From: Membranipora membranacea | Lineage: Eukaryota > Bryozoa > Gymnolaemata > Cheilostomatida > Membraniporidae | DNA: 64,000 nucleotides | Reading direction: 5' to 3' | NCBI GenBank assembly: GCA_914767715.1 | Contig: OU612068.1 | Location: 8,680,001 to 8,744,000, forward strand | Part shown: piece by piece, positions 12,300-23,225 of the stretch | How the letters are laid out: the number at the start of each line of letters is the position of its first letter | Numbering within the stretch: position 1 is the first letter of the stretch | The notes under the pieces: model-generated | The model's input: the letters and a program-made list of their open reading frames with translations, nothing else | What the model was told of the DNA's origin: nothing | The model's database searches: none | Program-made: the position numbers and the translations under genes

Positions 12300-12789
12300 C
12301 AATTAAGCATTTCAAACACGGACGGCACGAAACAGAGAGGTATAAGCATCCAGTTGTCCTCCATTGTCCCGCAGTAGCCGCTGCAAACCAGTGTGGAACA
12401 CATTGATGATTGGCACAGGAACACTCTATGGCTGAATATAGACCAGATCATTCACCTGGATGTTTGATAATCCCGGCATGGTGGATAGCTGTGCAATTGA
12501 TTATAAGGATCGGTTCTCGACATCATTTGCCAGCAACTTCTTAAGTGAATCAATTGTATTTACCCTAGCAACACTGATTGTCTCTTTTCTAAAACTCACT
12601 CTCACGATAGCCCAGCCTCATTCTTAATAGGTCTGGCTGGGCTGTAACTGTCAACTTTTCCTGCCTCTCACTCATTATAACCTGATAGGGCTTTGCACCC
12701 TGCCCATCTTTGTCTGGAGTGACCGTCACTGGGATGAGGCCACTGGTCTGCAAAGTCATGCTCAATTTAGTGTGAATTGGCACCTCCAA
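12300..12789 (-). pseudogene. Unrecognised duplicated coding segment, copy 1
   Basis: The minus strand is open from 12789 to 12589 and includes EVPIHTKLSMTLQTSGLIPV, TVTPDKDGQGAKPYQVIMSE and RQEKLTVTAQPDLL, an alternating hydrophobic pattern suggesting beta strands. A frame change near 12600 leads into VSFRKETISVARVNTIDSLK, then KLLANDVENRSL, LSTMPGLSNIQVNDLVYIQP and RLLRDNGGQLDAYTSLFRA with three interspersed stops. Such long protein-like readings are unlikely by chance. A decayed paralogue is at 14580-14920. I do not recognise the family; it could be a host ectodomain or a mobile-element structural protein. Confidence 0.45.
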
Positions 12790-12989
12790 TATTATCTCAT
12801 CTCTTAGGGCAGGGTTGTATCAACTCCCCCCCCCCCCCTTTCAGACCACATAGTGTGTCTATATTCAAATTTTTTTTTGCTGGCCTGTTAAGTTCTCTAA
12901 TGTTAAACTCTGTCATTTTGTTGTTCACTAGCTTGGCTAGCTTTTGGCAGTTTCATTGCGCCAGCGATCACATGTCATGCGATGCTAAC

Positions 12990-13430
12990 AGATGACAAAC
13001 CCCGTGCATGCCAAGGCAGTTATCCTGCACGCCTTGTCCGAACTGTTTGTTTATGGATGCCCCATGTGGTCCCCCCTCTTCTCCTGTGCCGCTGTGAAGC
13101 GCACATGCAATTTATCATAGCTGCAGCCTTTAGTTGGAGACAATAGCCAAGTAGCACAAGTCACTGAGATAAAAAAGAAAAGTGTATAAATTCGAAAGAA
13201 TGTGAGGCAATGGAATTGTTTTTGGCAGTTTTTTTGGCAGACCTTGATTCATAGCGCATTCTTTCCAAATGGTGTCAAAAGAGCAAAAGTAACATGAACA
13301 AAATTTTTTAGAGTGACACAATAGTAATGTCACGTCTGGCATGCATCAATAAAGGTGAAAATTAACAGAAAGAAAGATTTATAGCAATTTGTACGAATGT
13401 CATAGAAGCTCTGTTCATTTGAAATGATCT
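12990..13430. repeat. Intron-type sequence of the tandem array
   Basis: No gene is seen. 13130-13330 shares the AAGTCACTGAGATAA..AATGGAATTGTTTTT segment with the other array units, in the same orientation. Confidence 0.5.
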
Positions 13431-13435
13431 GCTTA

Positions 13436-13740
13436 TTAGCTTTTTGATTTTAGTAGCTTGCAAGGCTGTCTAGGATCCCCCAAATCTTCCAGACTTATGC
13501 TGTGTGTAGGTTGTGGATCCAGGTCTTCTTCTAGAGTTCTATGTGATTGCTTTTGTGGTTCATCATCAGATGCATAGTAATCATTGCCTTTGAATTCAAA
13601 ACAAGGTATCGGGATCCCTGATAGCGTGGTTAAGACTCCTAGTGCACAGACAGGCTTATAGTAATCATTGTCTTTGCATTCCAACATGATCACTGATGGA
13701 GTGTAAATTAGCAGGTTAAAAGCGAAAGAGCATTTGTCAA
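13436..13740 (-). pseudogene. Transmembrane/tail module c
   Basis: An open minus-strand reading contains VCALGVLTTLSGIPIPCFEF, equivalent to VCVLVVLTTLSALLIFCLKC of the intact module at 38873-39109, then NDYYASDDEPQKQSHRTLEE and DLDPQPTHSISLEDLGDPRQ to a TAA at 13436. Prolines interrupt the membrane core, and an AATGATTACTA stretch occurs twice (13556-13590 and 13656-13670), so a partial internal duplication may have occurred. It is the longest open member of the 9-19 kb array; possibly a real tail exon, but no clear acceptor was found. Confidence 0.5.
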
Positions 13741-14093
13741 TAAGATAAATAAAAAAGAGTAAAGCAATTAATGGCATGGAATTGTATTTAACACATTTAT
13801 TAGCAATCCTTTCATATTGCAATATTTAAATGTTTTCCACAGATTGTCAAAAAATGCAAAACAACATAAACCATAAACATTCGAATAGAACAATAAGAAA
13901 TTTTATAGAATTCATCCAGAATAAGGTCAGTCATGTCATTATAAAAGACAAAATATCTGTGAGCTAAAAAAGCAAAATAACTTGGGTGTTGTTATCATAG
14001 GACTTTGCAGAGGCTCAATTTGCAGAGCTTAAGAGATAAAAAAATGTAATATTACAATTGAAACAAAGATATTTGAATAGTCCCTGATTTTAA

Positions 14094-14469
14094 AGGGCAA
14101 CCAAGGTTTCGCAGCAATACATTAATGGGTACCAAATAATGTGCTGGGCAGCATCAGCTTTGTGCATTACGCGATGCAAAACTCAAGTAGTTGCTGACTC
14201 TAAGCTGGGTAACACTTCAGTTTAGGGGAGGTTTCAAGACTTTGCTATAATAATTATAGAGCACAGGCTAAATAATAACAGGAACAGGAAACTGCTATGT
14301 GGTATTCTCTTTTAGCTTAGTTTGAGTACCTGATGGAAGAAATGTTTCACAAGAATTCTGGCTGAATAATCATCCGAATTATATTTTGTCTTTTTCCCCA
14401 TGCAGAAGGTGCAATCTGCTATTAATCAATGGCCATCAATGAGAAGTTGTTTGAAACCTTGGTTGCCCT
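14094..14469. mobile_element. TTAA-flanked MITE, 376 bp
   Basis: The element starts AGGGCAACCAAGGTTTC and ends with its reverse complement, flanked on both sides by TTAA (14090-14093 and 14470-14473). The paralogous sequence at 12200-12225 (CCCTGATTTGAAAGATGTAAC) lacks the insert, showing the empty site. TTAA duplication with a terminal repeat beginning AGGG fits Kolobok- or piggyBac-type non-autonomous elements. It holds no ORF of note. Confidence 0.8.
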
Positions 14470-14579
14470 TTAAAGCTGTAACTTTGCTGGATGAGCTTAT
14501 TGATAAAGGTAGATTATTAAAAGAAGACAATAAGCAGGTTTAGTTTTAAGGTATAAATATCATCACAATTAATTGTGAA

Positions 14580-14920
14580 TTTTGAACAAGATTCCCCCCA
14601 GACCCGCGGCACAAAATAGAGAACTACTACGCATCAAGTTGCCCTCCACTGTCCCACAGAAGCTGCTGCCAACTAGTATTGAACACATTTTATGATTGGC
14701 ACAGAAACTCACTACGGATGAACAGACCAGGTTATTCACCTGGATGATTGATAATCCCAGCTTGGTTGTCAGCTGTTTTACTCTGGCGCAACTAAATGTT
14801 TCTTTTCTAAAAATTCACTGTCACGATCGCTCTCGCCTTCGAGTTTCTCAGGTGAGATGGGTCTGACTGGGCTGTAACAGTCCACTTTTCCTTGTCTCAA
14901 ACTAATCTTGTGATATCTCT
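14580..14920 (-). pseudogene. Unrecognised duplicated coding segment, copy 2
   Basis: It is homologous to 12300-12660 by position and sequence (GATGATTGATAATCCCAGC, CAGGTTATTCACCTGGATG, GTCTGACTGGGCTGTAACAG). A reading QGKVDCYSPVRPISPEKLEG then ESDRDSEFLEKKH is open, but it is a shifted frame relative to copy 1 and later stops are frequent, so the copy is decayed. Confidence 0.45.
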
Positions 14921-15239
14921 GCAAAGGGGTCATTTCAAATCCGAACAGGACTCAAAAGTATAACGATTACTTAATTTGATTGTTCAAAGGAATAAATGCT
15001 TAGGCAGAATGCCGAGTCAAAACTGTTTGACTTACGTTAATTTTCCCTGACTCTTAACATTCTCGTCTTCCTTTTTTTTATATTTACTGCCAATAACTCA
15101 CAATAATAATAATAACTCACAATCTTAGTAATATAAATCATAACAGTATTGAACTAAAAATTGTAGTATAATTATGTTTATTAACTCTATACTATATTTA
15201 ATATGGATTTATTGTAATGTAACTGCGTGCTTTGGGATT

Positions 15240-15790
15240 GAATGGATGACTTTCTTCATCTACATCCTCGGTGTCACTGTTTTGGGAAGGTGACGGATAT
15301 ATGAAAAATATGAAAAGCATTGACTGCTTCGATTGGAAAGTTCATGGACAACATTGTTATGTCTAGCAATGTTTCCTCAAATGAGCTTGTTGTTACAGTC
15401 ACCGTCATCGTTCTGTGCCAAACTTTCATAATTCATCTGAGGTGAGTATGATTGTGCATAAGATTCAGTTTTGAGATTCAGAGTTCTTGTTTAGCTGCTC
15501 ATATCCCTGCGATGCATTCCTAGATGTTGTGTGCCTTCTTCCCCTTTTCCCTTTACTACAGCTGCCGCTCCCGGTCACTCAATCCCCGCCGGAACCTACG
15601 TCCCTTCCATAATATGAAGAATCCACAATCTCTCCCTCTCTTCCAGGAGTTATCGGCCATTAGACCGGACATTAGATTTACATAGTCATACATGGTTATC
15701 ACTAGAATGAAACCCGGTAACAGAATCATTATCATTGTGTGACTGTAATAGCCGTCCATTGTTCTGCTGAGAAGCACCAAGCTGAGTCAC
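15240..15790 (-). pseudogene. Membrane exon and ITAM-type tail relic (module h)
   Basis: 15790-15556 on the minus strand follows a TTCTCAGCAG acceptor and reads HTMIMILLPGFILVITMYDY, a likely membrane segment, then a basic stretch. 15520-15240 is a decayed paralogue of the ITAM tail exon at 37918-38453: MNYESLAQNDDGDCNNKLI, then a stop, then ARHNNVVHELS and QNSDTEDVDEESHP. The second ITAM tyrosine is replaced (NNKL instead of YNSL). Downstream sequence (14910-15200) also matches 37560-37900, so the whole 3' end of the gene was duplicated. Confidence 0.6.
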
Positions 15791-16018
15791 TGGTTTTTAC
15801 TCGGCTGGCTTTCTGATTAGCCATTCTGAGTCATTAGATTTGGGTTGAGAGTGAACAATAGAATTTTGACCAGCTTCTAGACTACATCGGGGCTCGTTAG
15901 CCTGAACGTGGACCTGAATAGGATTACTTGCATGAGGCAATGTTAACAGCATGTCATCAGAAACAATAACAGATGAAGCCTGGCCTCATCCAACACCCGG
16001 ACCATGCTGACGCTGCTC

Positions 16019-16432
16019 TCAAGCAGCATCTACATTATGATTGACATTATTGACATTGTCATGCGCAGAATTATTGAAAACCATGTTTGGGGTTTGCTTC
16101 TCCTGAGGCTTGTTCTCAGGGGCATTATCATGAAACATGGACTGTAAAACATGAGTAGAATTTGCAGCTAAATTTAAGCTTGAACTGGCATGGTTAATAT
16201 TAGCACTGCGGAACCGAGATACCTCCAGTTCCTTTGTCGACAGTTCTATTCTAGATATTTCCAAATCTAGTATTAACGCTTTAGTTTGTAATCTGCTCTG
16301 ATATTGTATGATTCGATCAATCAGATACTTTTTGAGACCTGCTATAGGGAGGCCTATGGACCTTAAAAATTTCCTGAGATCGACAACTCTCACCTGCGCC
16401 AAACTCGCATGCGAAAACCGCGCACAGGCCAT
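16019..16432 (-). CDS. SAP-domain, gag-like protein
   Basis: An ATG at 16432 starts 137 codons. Residues about 13-40 (VVDLRKFLRSIGLPIAGLKK, then YLIDRIIQYQ) match the SAP motif, a helix-turn-helix DNA-binding fold with the usual L-R-x-x-G-L-P spacing. A helical, charged stretch follows, then an Asn-rich tail ending at TGA. Beyond the stop, another frame stays open for about 60 codons to about 15800 (DDMLLTLPHASNPIQVHVQA, SNDSEWLIRKPAE), suggesting the protein was longer. SAP domains occur in gag-like proteins of invertebrate LTR elements, and LTR-like sequence lies just upstream. A host gene is less likely. No pol is found downstream. Confidence 0.55.
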   Translation of the reverse strand: MACARFSHASLAQVRVVDLRKFLRSIGLPIAGLKKYLIDRIIQYQSRLQTKALILDLEISRIELSTKELEVSRFRSANINHASSSLNLAANSTHVLQSMFHDNAPENKPQEKQTPNMVFNNSAHDNVNNVNHNVDAA

Positions 16433-16559
16433 TGTAACAGAAACCACAAGGATCAACAAATGAGAGTACAGCGACTATGCGATGCACAATGAACCCCACA
16501 ACACACCGGAAGTATGAACCAATAGATTGACAAAGTATGACAAGAATCGCATCATCAAC

Positions 16560-17130
16560 CATGCACACAACAGCCCAAAAATCTGCACTATTAACTGTGA
16601 ATGTGTGGATAAAGTAGAAAAATAACCTAATCCGAAGTAACCTGAGTAAGGTGTGAGAATATATTCATTAGATTAGAGCTTCCGAGCAGCAGTTCATTTG
16701 ATAATAGTCCGAGGTTCTATCTATTGGCGCTGTCAGTTTTTGTTAGATTCCTAGATTCTGCAACAGATTAGAGTGAGAGCGAGTTGTCGAGTTGTAGTAT
16801 ATTAGACGAGAGAATACTGATTGCTAGTGCTGTGGAGGGGTTACTGCAGCTGACTACTGGTGACGATGTAGTCAACAACAACTGGAGTGTTGTTGTGATC
16901 AAGGAGATATGAGGACGGGTTTCCATGATCTGAACTCCGATAGTGACGTGGAGTATACGGCGTTTGCTGCATAGGTACTGGTAACACCCTGGTGGAGGCT
17001 GGCAACAGGATTTAGTTACGAGATCAAATCCTGCATCATGTTGACATGATGCGAGTTGAGTTGACGAGAGATTATTGGTGTGACGAGTTGACATGTTGTG
17101 TTGTATACATGTGGAGTTGCCGAGCCTCTA
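16560..17130 (-). mobile_element. Possible LTR and leader of the SAP element
   Basis: Upstream of the SAP ORF the minus strand runs from TGTATACAACACAACATGTC near 17110 to GGAATCTAACA near 16745 and then AAAACTGACAGCGCC. This arrangement resembles an LTR followed by a leader, but I found no second LTR or target duplication. A 108-codon reading within it (16768-17094) is probably not coding. Confidence 0.3.
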
Positions 17131-17169
17131 AGAATAACCACTAGATGGCAGATGTCGAGCTAATTATTT

Positions 17170-17940
17170 GTATCGATATCGATACGAATTATTATCTGTG
17201 AACTTGAGATAACCACCATTCCTTTAAATCCACCCACCGATGGCCAGTACAGTTATAATAGAAATGGGATAAAGAGCAACTTTTTTCTCAGTTTTCTCTC
17301 TTATGTCAAAATGTACATAAGAATCTTAAGATCCTAAGATTATAAAGGTCACATTGTCGATGGTACATGCCTGTGATGACATAGAATTTCGTAGCCTGAA
17401 CTCATCACTAAATGAGGTCAAGTGTTATCAATTAATTAACATCCCATAATGCCATAATTAACTGGTTGAAGATTGTTTACCCTCTGAAAAAGGGTAGATA
17501 ACACTACACAATTATAGCTGACATTGCCATAACTCCCAAACCCCCTTGAACAAGCGCAGACATATTACACCTAGAAGCAATTTGGTGATTAACTCAACTG
17601 CCACTAGTGCCACGATAACCGATAACGATAGCTCAAAGAAATTTTATTAAAACAGAGTATTGGTTATCAGTGTTGGAAGTACTTCGAACATGGCTATTGA
17701 TATTGATTGCCATTGGATGGAATGATGTCAGACTGCAGACTGTATCTGTGTACATATCTGGTGGGACAATTTTAAAAAAGCCAATCTAAATTTTTGTACA
17801 AGACAAAAATATGGACAAAATAACAAACTATAATCCACGGTTAATATAGCGATTCATGTCTAGCATGCATCAACAAAGGTTCAATTGAAAGAAAACAAAT
17901 TTTTATATAAATTTTTACAATTTTCATAGAAAGTTTATCC
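17170..17940. other. No feature recognised
   Basis: AT-rich sequence. 17760-17940 resembles the intron-type sequence of the array (GCATGCATCAA.AAAGGT, also at 13335 and 18505). Nothing else is supported. Confidence 0.45.
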
Positions 17941-18039
17941 TCACCTCCACAGGATGATTCATCAGAATGAGGCTTGGTCTCCGTCGCTGTACCAATAATC
18001 CAAACTGAGTTAATGAGTGGTTATCCAACCATGTTTTTT

Positions 18040-18290
18040 ATACAAAGATATCGCCTTGTGTTTGTCGCAATTGTTGTTTGCCCTTTTGCAAGCCAGCTTT
18101 TGACCCTCCGATTTCTCCGGACATGTCTGGTGGCAGTTGATCCTGGTCTAGTCAATTGTCTTTGTATTGATGTTTTTCATGTGGATTATGAGATTGCTTT
18201 TGTGGTTCATCATCATACACATGGTAGTTTTTGTTGCCGCAATCCAGGCAAAATATCAGAATGCTTAATGGAGTGGAAATTAGTTTTACA
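18040..18290 (-). pseudogene. Transmembrane/tail module d (decayed)
   Basis: The minus strand reads LISTPLSILIFCLDCGNKNY then HVYDDEPQKQSHNPHEK and a stop. A later stretch, GEIGGSKAGLQKGKQQLRQT, matches GFAGSEAGLQELPKPQ of the intact module at 38873-39109. Order and spacing match the intact exon, but stops interrupt it. Confidence 0.55.
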
Positions 18291-18639
18291 TGAGGGGGAG
18301 ATAATAGCAAAAAGATGCGTAAGTCACCAAGAAAACTAAAAAATGGTAAAAATTAAATAGAAAGTAATGCAATGGAATTGTTTTTAACACTTTTATTGGC
18401 AATTCTCATAATTTCATAGCGAAATGATTTCCAAATAGTGTCAACAAAGGGCGAAAGTAACAAAAGCAATAAATATAAGAATGAAACCTTAGTAAATTCA
18501 CGACTGGCATGCATCAATAAAGGAGGAACTGTAAGAAAAAATGTTTATAGCAATTTTTAAGATATCGATATCAATAAAATCCTTACCTTGAACAGGAGGA
18601 TTGATCACAATGAAGCTCGGTCTTTGTGGAAGGCCCAAA

Positions 18640-19299
18640 GCTAATTTCATCAGATATATTGAACTGCCTTGTATCTTAGGCGGATCAATTTGAGTGACTC
18701 TTTATGTTGTCTATAGGCTGAAGATCCTGGTCTTCTTGTAGATCGCTTTCGGTATTTTTTTACGTTTTTTATGCATATGATGTATGTATGTATGTACCTT
18801 TATTGATTCACGTGTGAATTATAAAAACTTTTCAGCCGTACTGTCTAAAAATCTGTGAAAAATATGAGCTCTTATCAAATAAAACAAAAGTCATAAAAAA
18901 CTGTTAAAAATAAAATGAGTTGACTGACTAGAAAAAGATATCGTTTAGCACTTTAGCAGCAACATTTCGGAAACAAAGCTTGCGTAAGTTGGTCCTGTGC
19001 TTAAGTGTTCGGTTCCTTCCTGACGGAAGAGTGTCTAGAGTTAGCACTGGACCTTGACCGCTCGTGACCATTCTGAGCACTTTGGTTTTACTCGCCCTGC
19101 CACAGTGGTTTTTATAGATGGTAATGTTGTGTTGGCGAGTTTGCTAGCGATTGTTGTGATGCACATGAGGTCACCTTTCTCTTTCTCTGAGAGATGTGAG
19201 TAGATAGCGGTGAGAATTCCAAACAAGATATTAGGAGTCCTGAAAGCGTAGTTAAGACTCTCCTAACACACAGATGATTGATACAATTGTCTCAAAATC
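18640..19299 (-). pseudogene. Module e, split by a LINE insertion
   Basis: At 19299-19215 the minus strand shows DFETIVSIICVLG and, after one small indel, LTTLSGLLISCL, the same membrane core as the 38873-39109 exon (DFEIILSIICVL, LTTLSALLIFCL). At 18778-18640 a basic tail (KKRKKIPKAIYKK, then a QEDQDLQP segment like EEDLDPQP in module c) continues. Between them lies a LINE 3' end. The acceptor is altered from GTAG to GAAG, and the juxtamembrane segment is missing. The exon is dead. Confidence 0.6.
18781..19212 (-). mobile_element. 5'-truncated LINE, 3' end
   Basis: The minus strand encodes the C-terminus of a CR1/L2-type reverse transcriptase polyprotein: KGDLMCITTIASKLANTTLP, then after a frame change HCGRASKTKVLRMV, TLPSGRNRTLKHRTNLRKLC and FRNVAAKVLNDIFF to a stop at 18928. 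The LPSGR plus basic RTN/LRK pattern is characteristic of that end. After about 130 bases of 3' UTR it terminates in a CATA tetranucleotide run, as these LINEs often do. It is inserted in module e. Confidence 0.72.
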
Positions 19300-19309
19300 T
19301 TCAAAATAG

Positions 19310-21890
19310 GTAAGGTAATCTCTGTCTTTGTATTTCAAACATGATCGTTGATGGAGCATAAATTACGTTTAAGTAGGGGGATTACAGCAAAGGAGCATAA
19401 GTCACTGAGATAATAAAAAAGGGTATACATATAACATAAAGTAATTCGATTGATCAATCAATCAATCCCTTTTATAAGCACTCCTTATTTTTCATTAACA
19501 AAATGTTTTCCGACTCGACTCGTACCAAGAAAAGGGCCAAAAATAACAAAAACCATAAATACTAGGATGAAGTCATGTTAAATCCATAACAAGGTCATTT
19601 ATATATCAATGCAAGAGAAAGAGAAGGACAATTAACTTAGATTTATTTATCAAATGACAGTGCAGTGGCAAATTTTGCTGAGCTGTGTGCTATTGTTAAC
19701 ATGATAATAATTATGATCAGCTGTGCCGGAGTGTTGACAGAGTGTCAGTGAGTTGTCTCCCACAATGTGAGCATTATTGTTTATCACTTAGGCATATTTA
19801 TAAGCAATGTGTAAGGTACTGTATCAATAATGTTGTATTAAAAAAAGGCATCATTTCTGTTTCAAATCTATGAAGAGACTGTGCCATCTTCTTCTTGATG
19901 TCACACTAAGCAACTTGAGGTGCCGTATAATTTTGACCATGAGGTAAATGTTTTTTTTATGGCATTTTTTAAATTCTTTTCAGAAATCTCATCGGGGAGA
20001 ATGAGTAATATTTGCATCCCTGTGTTTTTTTTTGCATTCATTTTTGAGCGATATGGTGTACTCTTCCTTGGTTTCTTTATGTCAGTCGCTTTCATTAGCA
20101 GCTTGTCAATGATTGTTATTGTTGCCGACTCTTTGGCGAGCTTCTGTTCTTGATTTGCCTTGTAAACAGCCCTGTCTGATCTCTGTTAATAGCCATCGTC
20201 CGCTCTGACTTCTGAAAATTTTCTGGGGGAGGTCCCCTATAACCCGAACCCACCCCTCCCGCCTCTCTTGGCCCTACCACGTCAAAACCCATGGATACAG
20301 CCCTGTATGGCTATAAAAAGACTTGGCAAAATTACTACGGGCAAAATTACAGGAAACATTACTTCATTTTAACAAGGAAAGCATATTCAATGTTCATTAC
20401 AACTTAAAAGTGACAAAGTAAACAAGTAAGGTTAGTAAATCCATAGCACTCTCCCCATCATCAATTGGCATAATTGAAGAATAGTCTTGAGTCGTTCAAT
20501 CCTCTCTGTTTTCCTCTGTAGACTCCTCTTCTTCTCTATGAGTACTTAGCATAATTCTTTATTATCTTTATCATCAACTTCCTTCTTCTTCCCCGTGGTT
20601 CTCAATTTTTGTAAGAGTGGGGGACTTAGCCGTCTGAATACCACAAAAGTCTTTTAATTCTTGGAAGTGTGCTTTCTCAGCTTGGAAATTCTCTGCTTCA
20701 TTACAAAGATTAGTTTTGGGTTGTTTACCTAGGGTACCATTTAGGTGTCGCACGACAGTGTCCCTCCTAATGTAACCGGCAGAACATTGCTGAGTAAAGC
20801 CAGTCTGTTGGTGTTTCTATTTTAAATGTACATAAGGTACATTCTTTCAGCTGACTCACCCTCCTGATAAATGTTTTCCTTCCCTCATCAAGATACTCTC
20901 TATTTGTAAAGGTATATCTGTTCTTTTTTTTGTTAATCTCTGTTGTCTATCAGCAAAATCATATAGATTTTTTTATTCCACTCGCATACACATTGTTTCA
21001 AAATATATTGCCGTTTTGTATGTTTTCACATAAAATCATGATGCCATGACCAAAAGGTCATGGAATCAATGGGGCATAATACCAAAATTAACATTACTTG
21101 AATATCTAAAGTGATCCCCAAAAAATAAAAAACCAATATATCATGTTCAATTGAGAGATAGGCTTCTCTGTGATGGCTTGTTGTCTGTTTTCCATAGCTT
21201 ATAGCCAGTTGTCTCTATTAATCTGGCCTATTGGAAGAAGATAACTCTTTTCTGGGTTGTCGGTTTATGAACGACCTAGAGCGATCTGTCCTATCTCGTG
21301 CTCTACTTTCCCGGTTTTATGTCTTTATTTGTTCACGCTGTTTCCATATATTTGCCCATCTCTCTGATAGTGATTCTCATTTCTCCTGTGGCAAGACCTT
21401 CTTCGGTTACTACCATCGTATTGTTATATCTATCTCCTTGGTTCTTGCTTTCCTGTACAATATTTTAATGCTATTGCCCGTATGTTGTAAACGCTGATAT
21501 CTCGACGAAAAACACCCACATCAAAGTCAAGCGGTATGTTGGGGATCGCCAAAATATCAACTGGTTGTTTTATTGTATGTCTTACACTTGAGCCACCCAA
21601 GATGTGTGGCTACCAGTTGTCTACTAATTTCGTTTGCTGAGTATCATCTAGTATTTGAATCTTGAATTTAGATTTCGTTGACTCCTGTCTTTTTATAGTA
21701 TTTGTAGTTATATTCATTTATTAGTTCAATTTCCGTCGCGCCAAATTGTTACAAATGAAAATTCTTATTTTGTCTTGGGTCATTTCATTTTTCGTTTTCT
21801 CCAGAACAATGCATCAGTTCCACTTGAACTGGCGAGCTGTTGATTACACACCTTCTGCTGGTCTTCTATTTTGATTTATGCCAGTTTGTG
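19310..21890. other. No gene supported; array edge
   Basis: 19380-19500 repeats the array's intron-type segment, and 19710-19960 duplicates 9720-10060. A 150-base stretch at 20160-20310 ends in GGATACAGCCCTG, resembling a hAT-type MITE end, but no partner end was found. Plus-strand readings at 19920-20153 and 21231-21497 are hydrophobic but short and unsupported. Confidence 0.45.
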
Positions 21891-21902
21891 TCGGTTGGAT
21901 GG

Positions 21903-22097
21903 TTATTCACACTGCACTAGATCTATAAATTGATCTTTGAGTTGGTCGGTCATAGAATTCATCAGTGTCTTGATGTCTGTGCCCAGACTAGATATTTTTG
22001 TTTTGAGAGCGTTGTTGTTAGTATGCTGTTGACCTTCTAAATCATCAATTTTACGTTCAAGGTCATTTATCGCTATATGATCTGAATTAATCCTCAC
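21903..22097 (-). pseudogene. Coiled-coil fragment, possibly retroelement
   Basis: An open 64-codon minus-strand segment has heptad-like hydrophobic spacing: HIAINDLERKIDDLEGQQHT, NNNALKTKISSLGTDIKTLM, NSMTDQLKDQFIDLV. This is a coiled coil, common in LINE ORF1 and gag proteins. TTTGGCGCGACGG at 21733-21745 resembles a sequence next to an LTR, but it lies on the wrong side for a simple element. Identity is uncertain. Confidence 0.35.
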
Positions 22098-22099
22098 CT

Positions 22100-23200
22100 G
22101 TTATCGGATTGACAAAATACTTTTACTGACTCGGCCTAAATTGTATTGAGACCAATATTGTATACTAAAATTTTAATCTAATATTTTATCAGGAACTGTA
22201 ACGACAGAATCGCGATTTGAGAAACATAACGTGCAGTGTCTCCTATGTTTCCTATGCGTGTCAGATGATGTTATGTCTCCGTCAGACGACTGACAACATT
22301 TTGGATGTATCGATAACATTGAAAGAAATATTTCCTTTATACATCATGTTGTATTGATTTGAGGTTATCATTATTTTCACTCATGCTAACTTACCACTTT
22401 TGATGAGGATCTATTGGGTGGCACTTGAAGGAGGTTCATGGTTTGCAATGTGTTTGCTTAGCTACCAGACTAACATGGTAAATATGCAGATGCTTAGGTA
22501 GGTAGGTAGGTAAGCGGCTGAGAGTAATTTTATGGACGATTGCGATTGATGTGATCAAGAATATTGATAGACAATTCACTGCAGTTTATTTAGCAGACCC
22601 CGCCATCGCGGTGACAGTCTCAGTTGAGTTGAACCACTCTGCTTTGTGAAATATAGACAAGGCGTGCACAAACTATTGTTTAGGGAGTTGTTGAAATACA
22701 TGTGATTGCTGATGGCGTAGAGAACAACAGCATGATTGCAGAAGACCATCGAGGATCAAGGTTGCAGCCAAGTACATTTTATCTGGTAGATTTGAGAGAA
22801 GGCGAGGACGAGTGCAATGCAGTGTGTTAGAAAAAATTCAAGCATACAAAGGAATGACAGGAATAATACTGAAAAGAATCTGACATAAGGAGTCATGAGA
22901 ATCAAGCAGTGTTGCTTGGTAGCATGAGTAAAGAAAAAAATTACTTTGATAGCTGGTTGTAATTCCACTCTACATAGTATGGTCGAGCACCCGAAACAGA
23001 CATAAGTGGTTAAGCCAATTCTGGCAGTAATGCTTGATAGTAAAAGCATCTGAGCTTTGGTATGATCTGGGTGAGAAAGAAATGCTTATCAAAAGTGATC
23101 ATTACAACAGCCATACTGAACTTGGCCCCTCTAATAACAAATGCTGCATTCGAAAGCTCAGTGGCAGCCATCACACCATGTACCTGATAGTAGAATGAAT
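22100..23200. other. No feature recognised
   Basis: There is only a short GTAG run near 22495-22513. Readings at 22756-23049 lack support. Confidence 0.4.
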
Positions 23201-23225
23201 GAGATGTTTTGTGAGCATTCTCATC

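Noticed and set aside
20160-20310. Possible hAT-type MITE ending GGATACAGCCCTG
   Set aside because: Only one terminal sequence is present and no inverted partner or 8-bp duplication was found.
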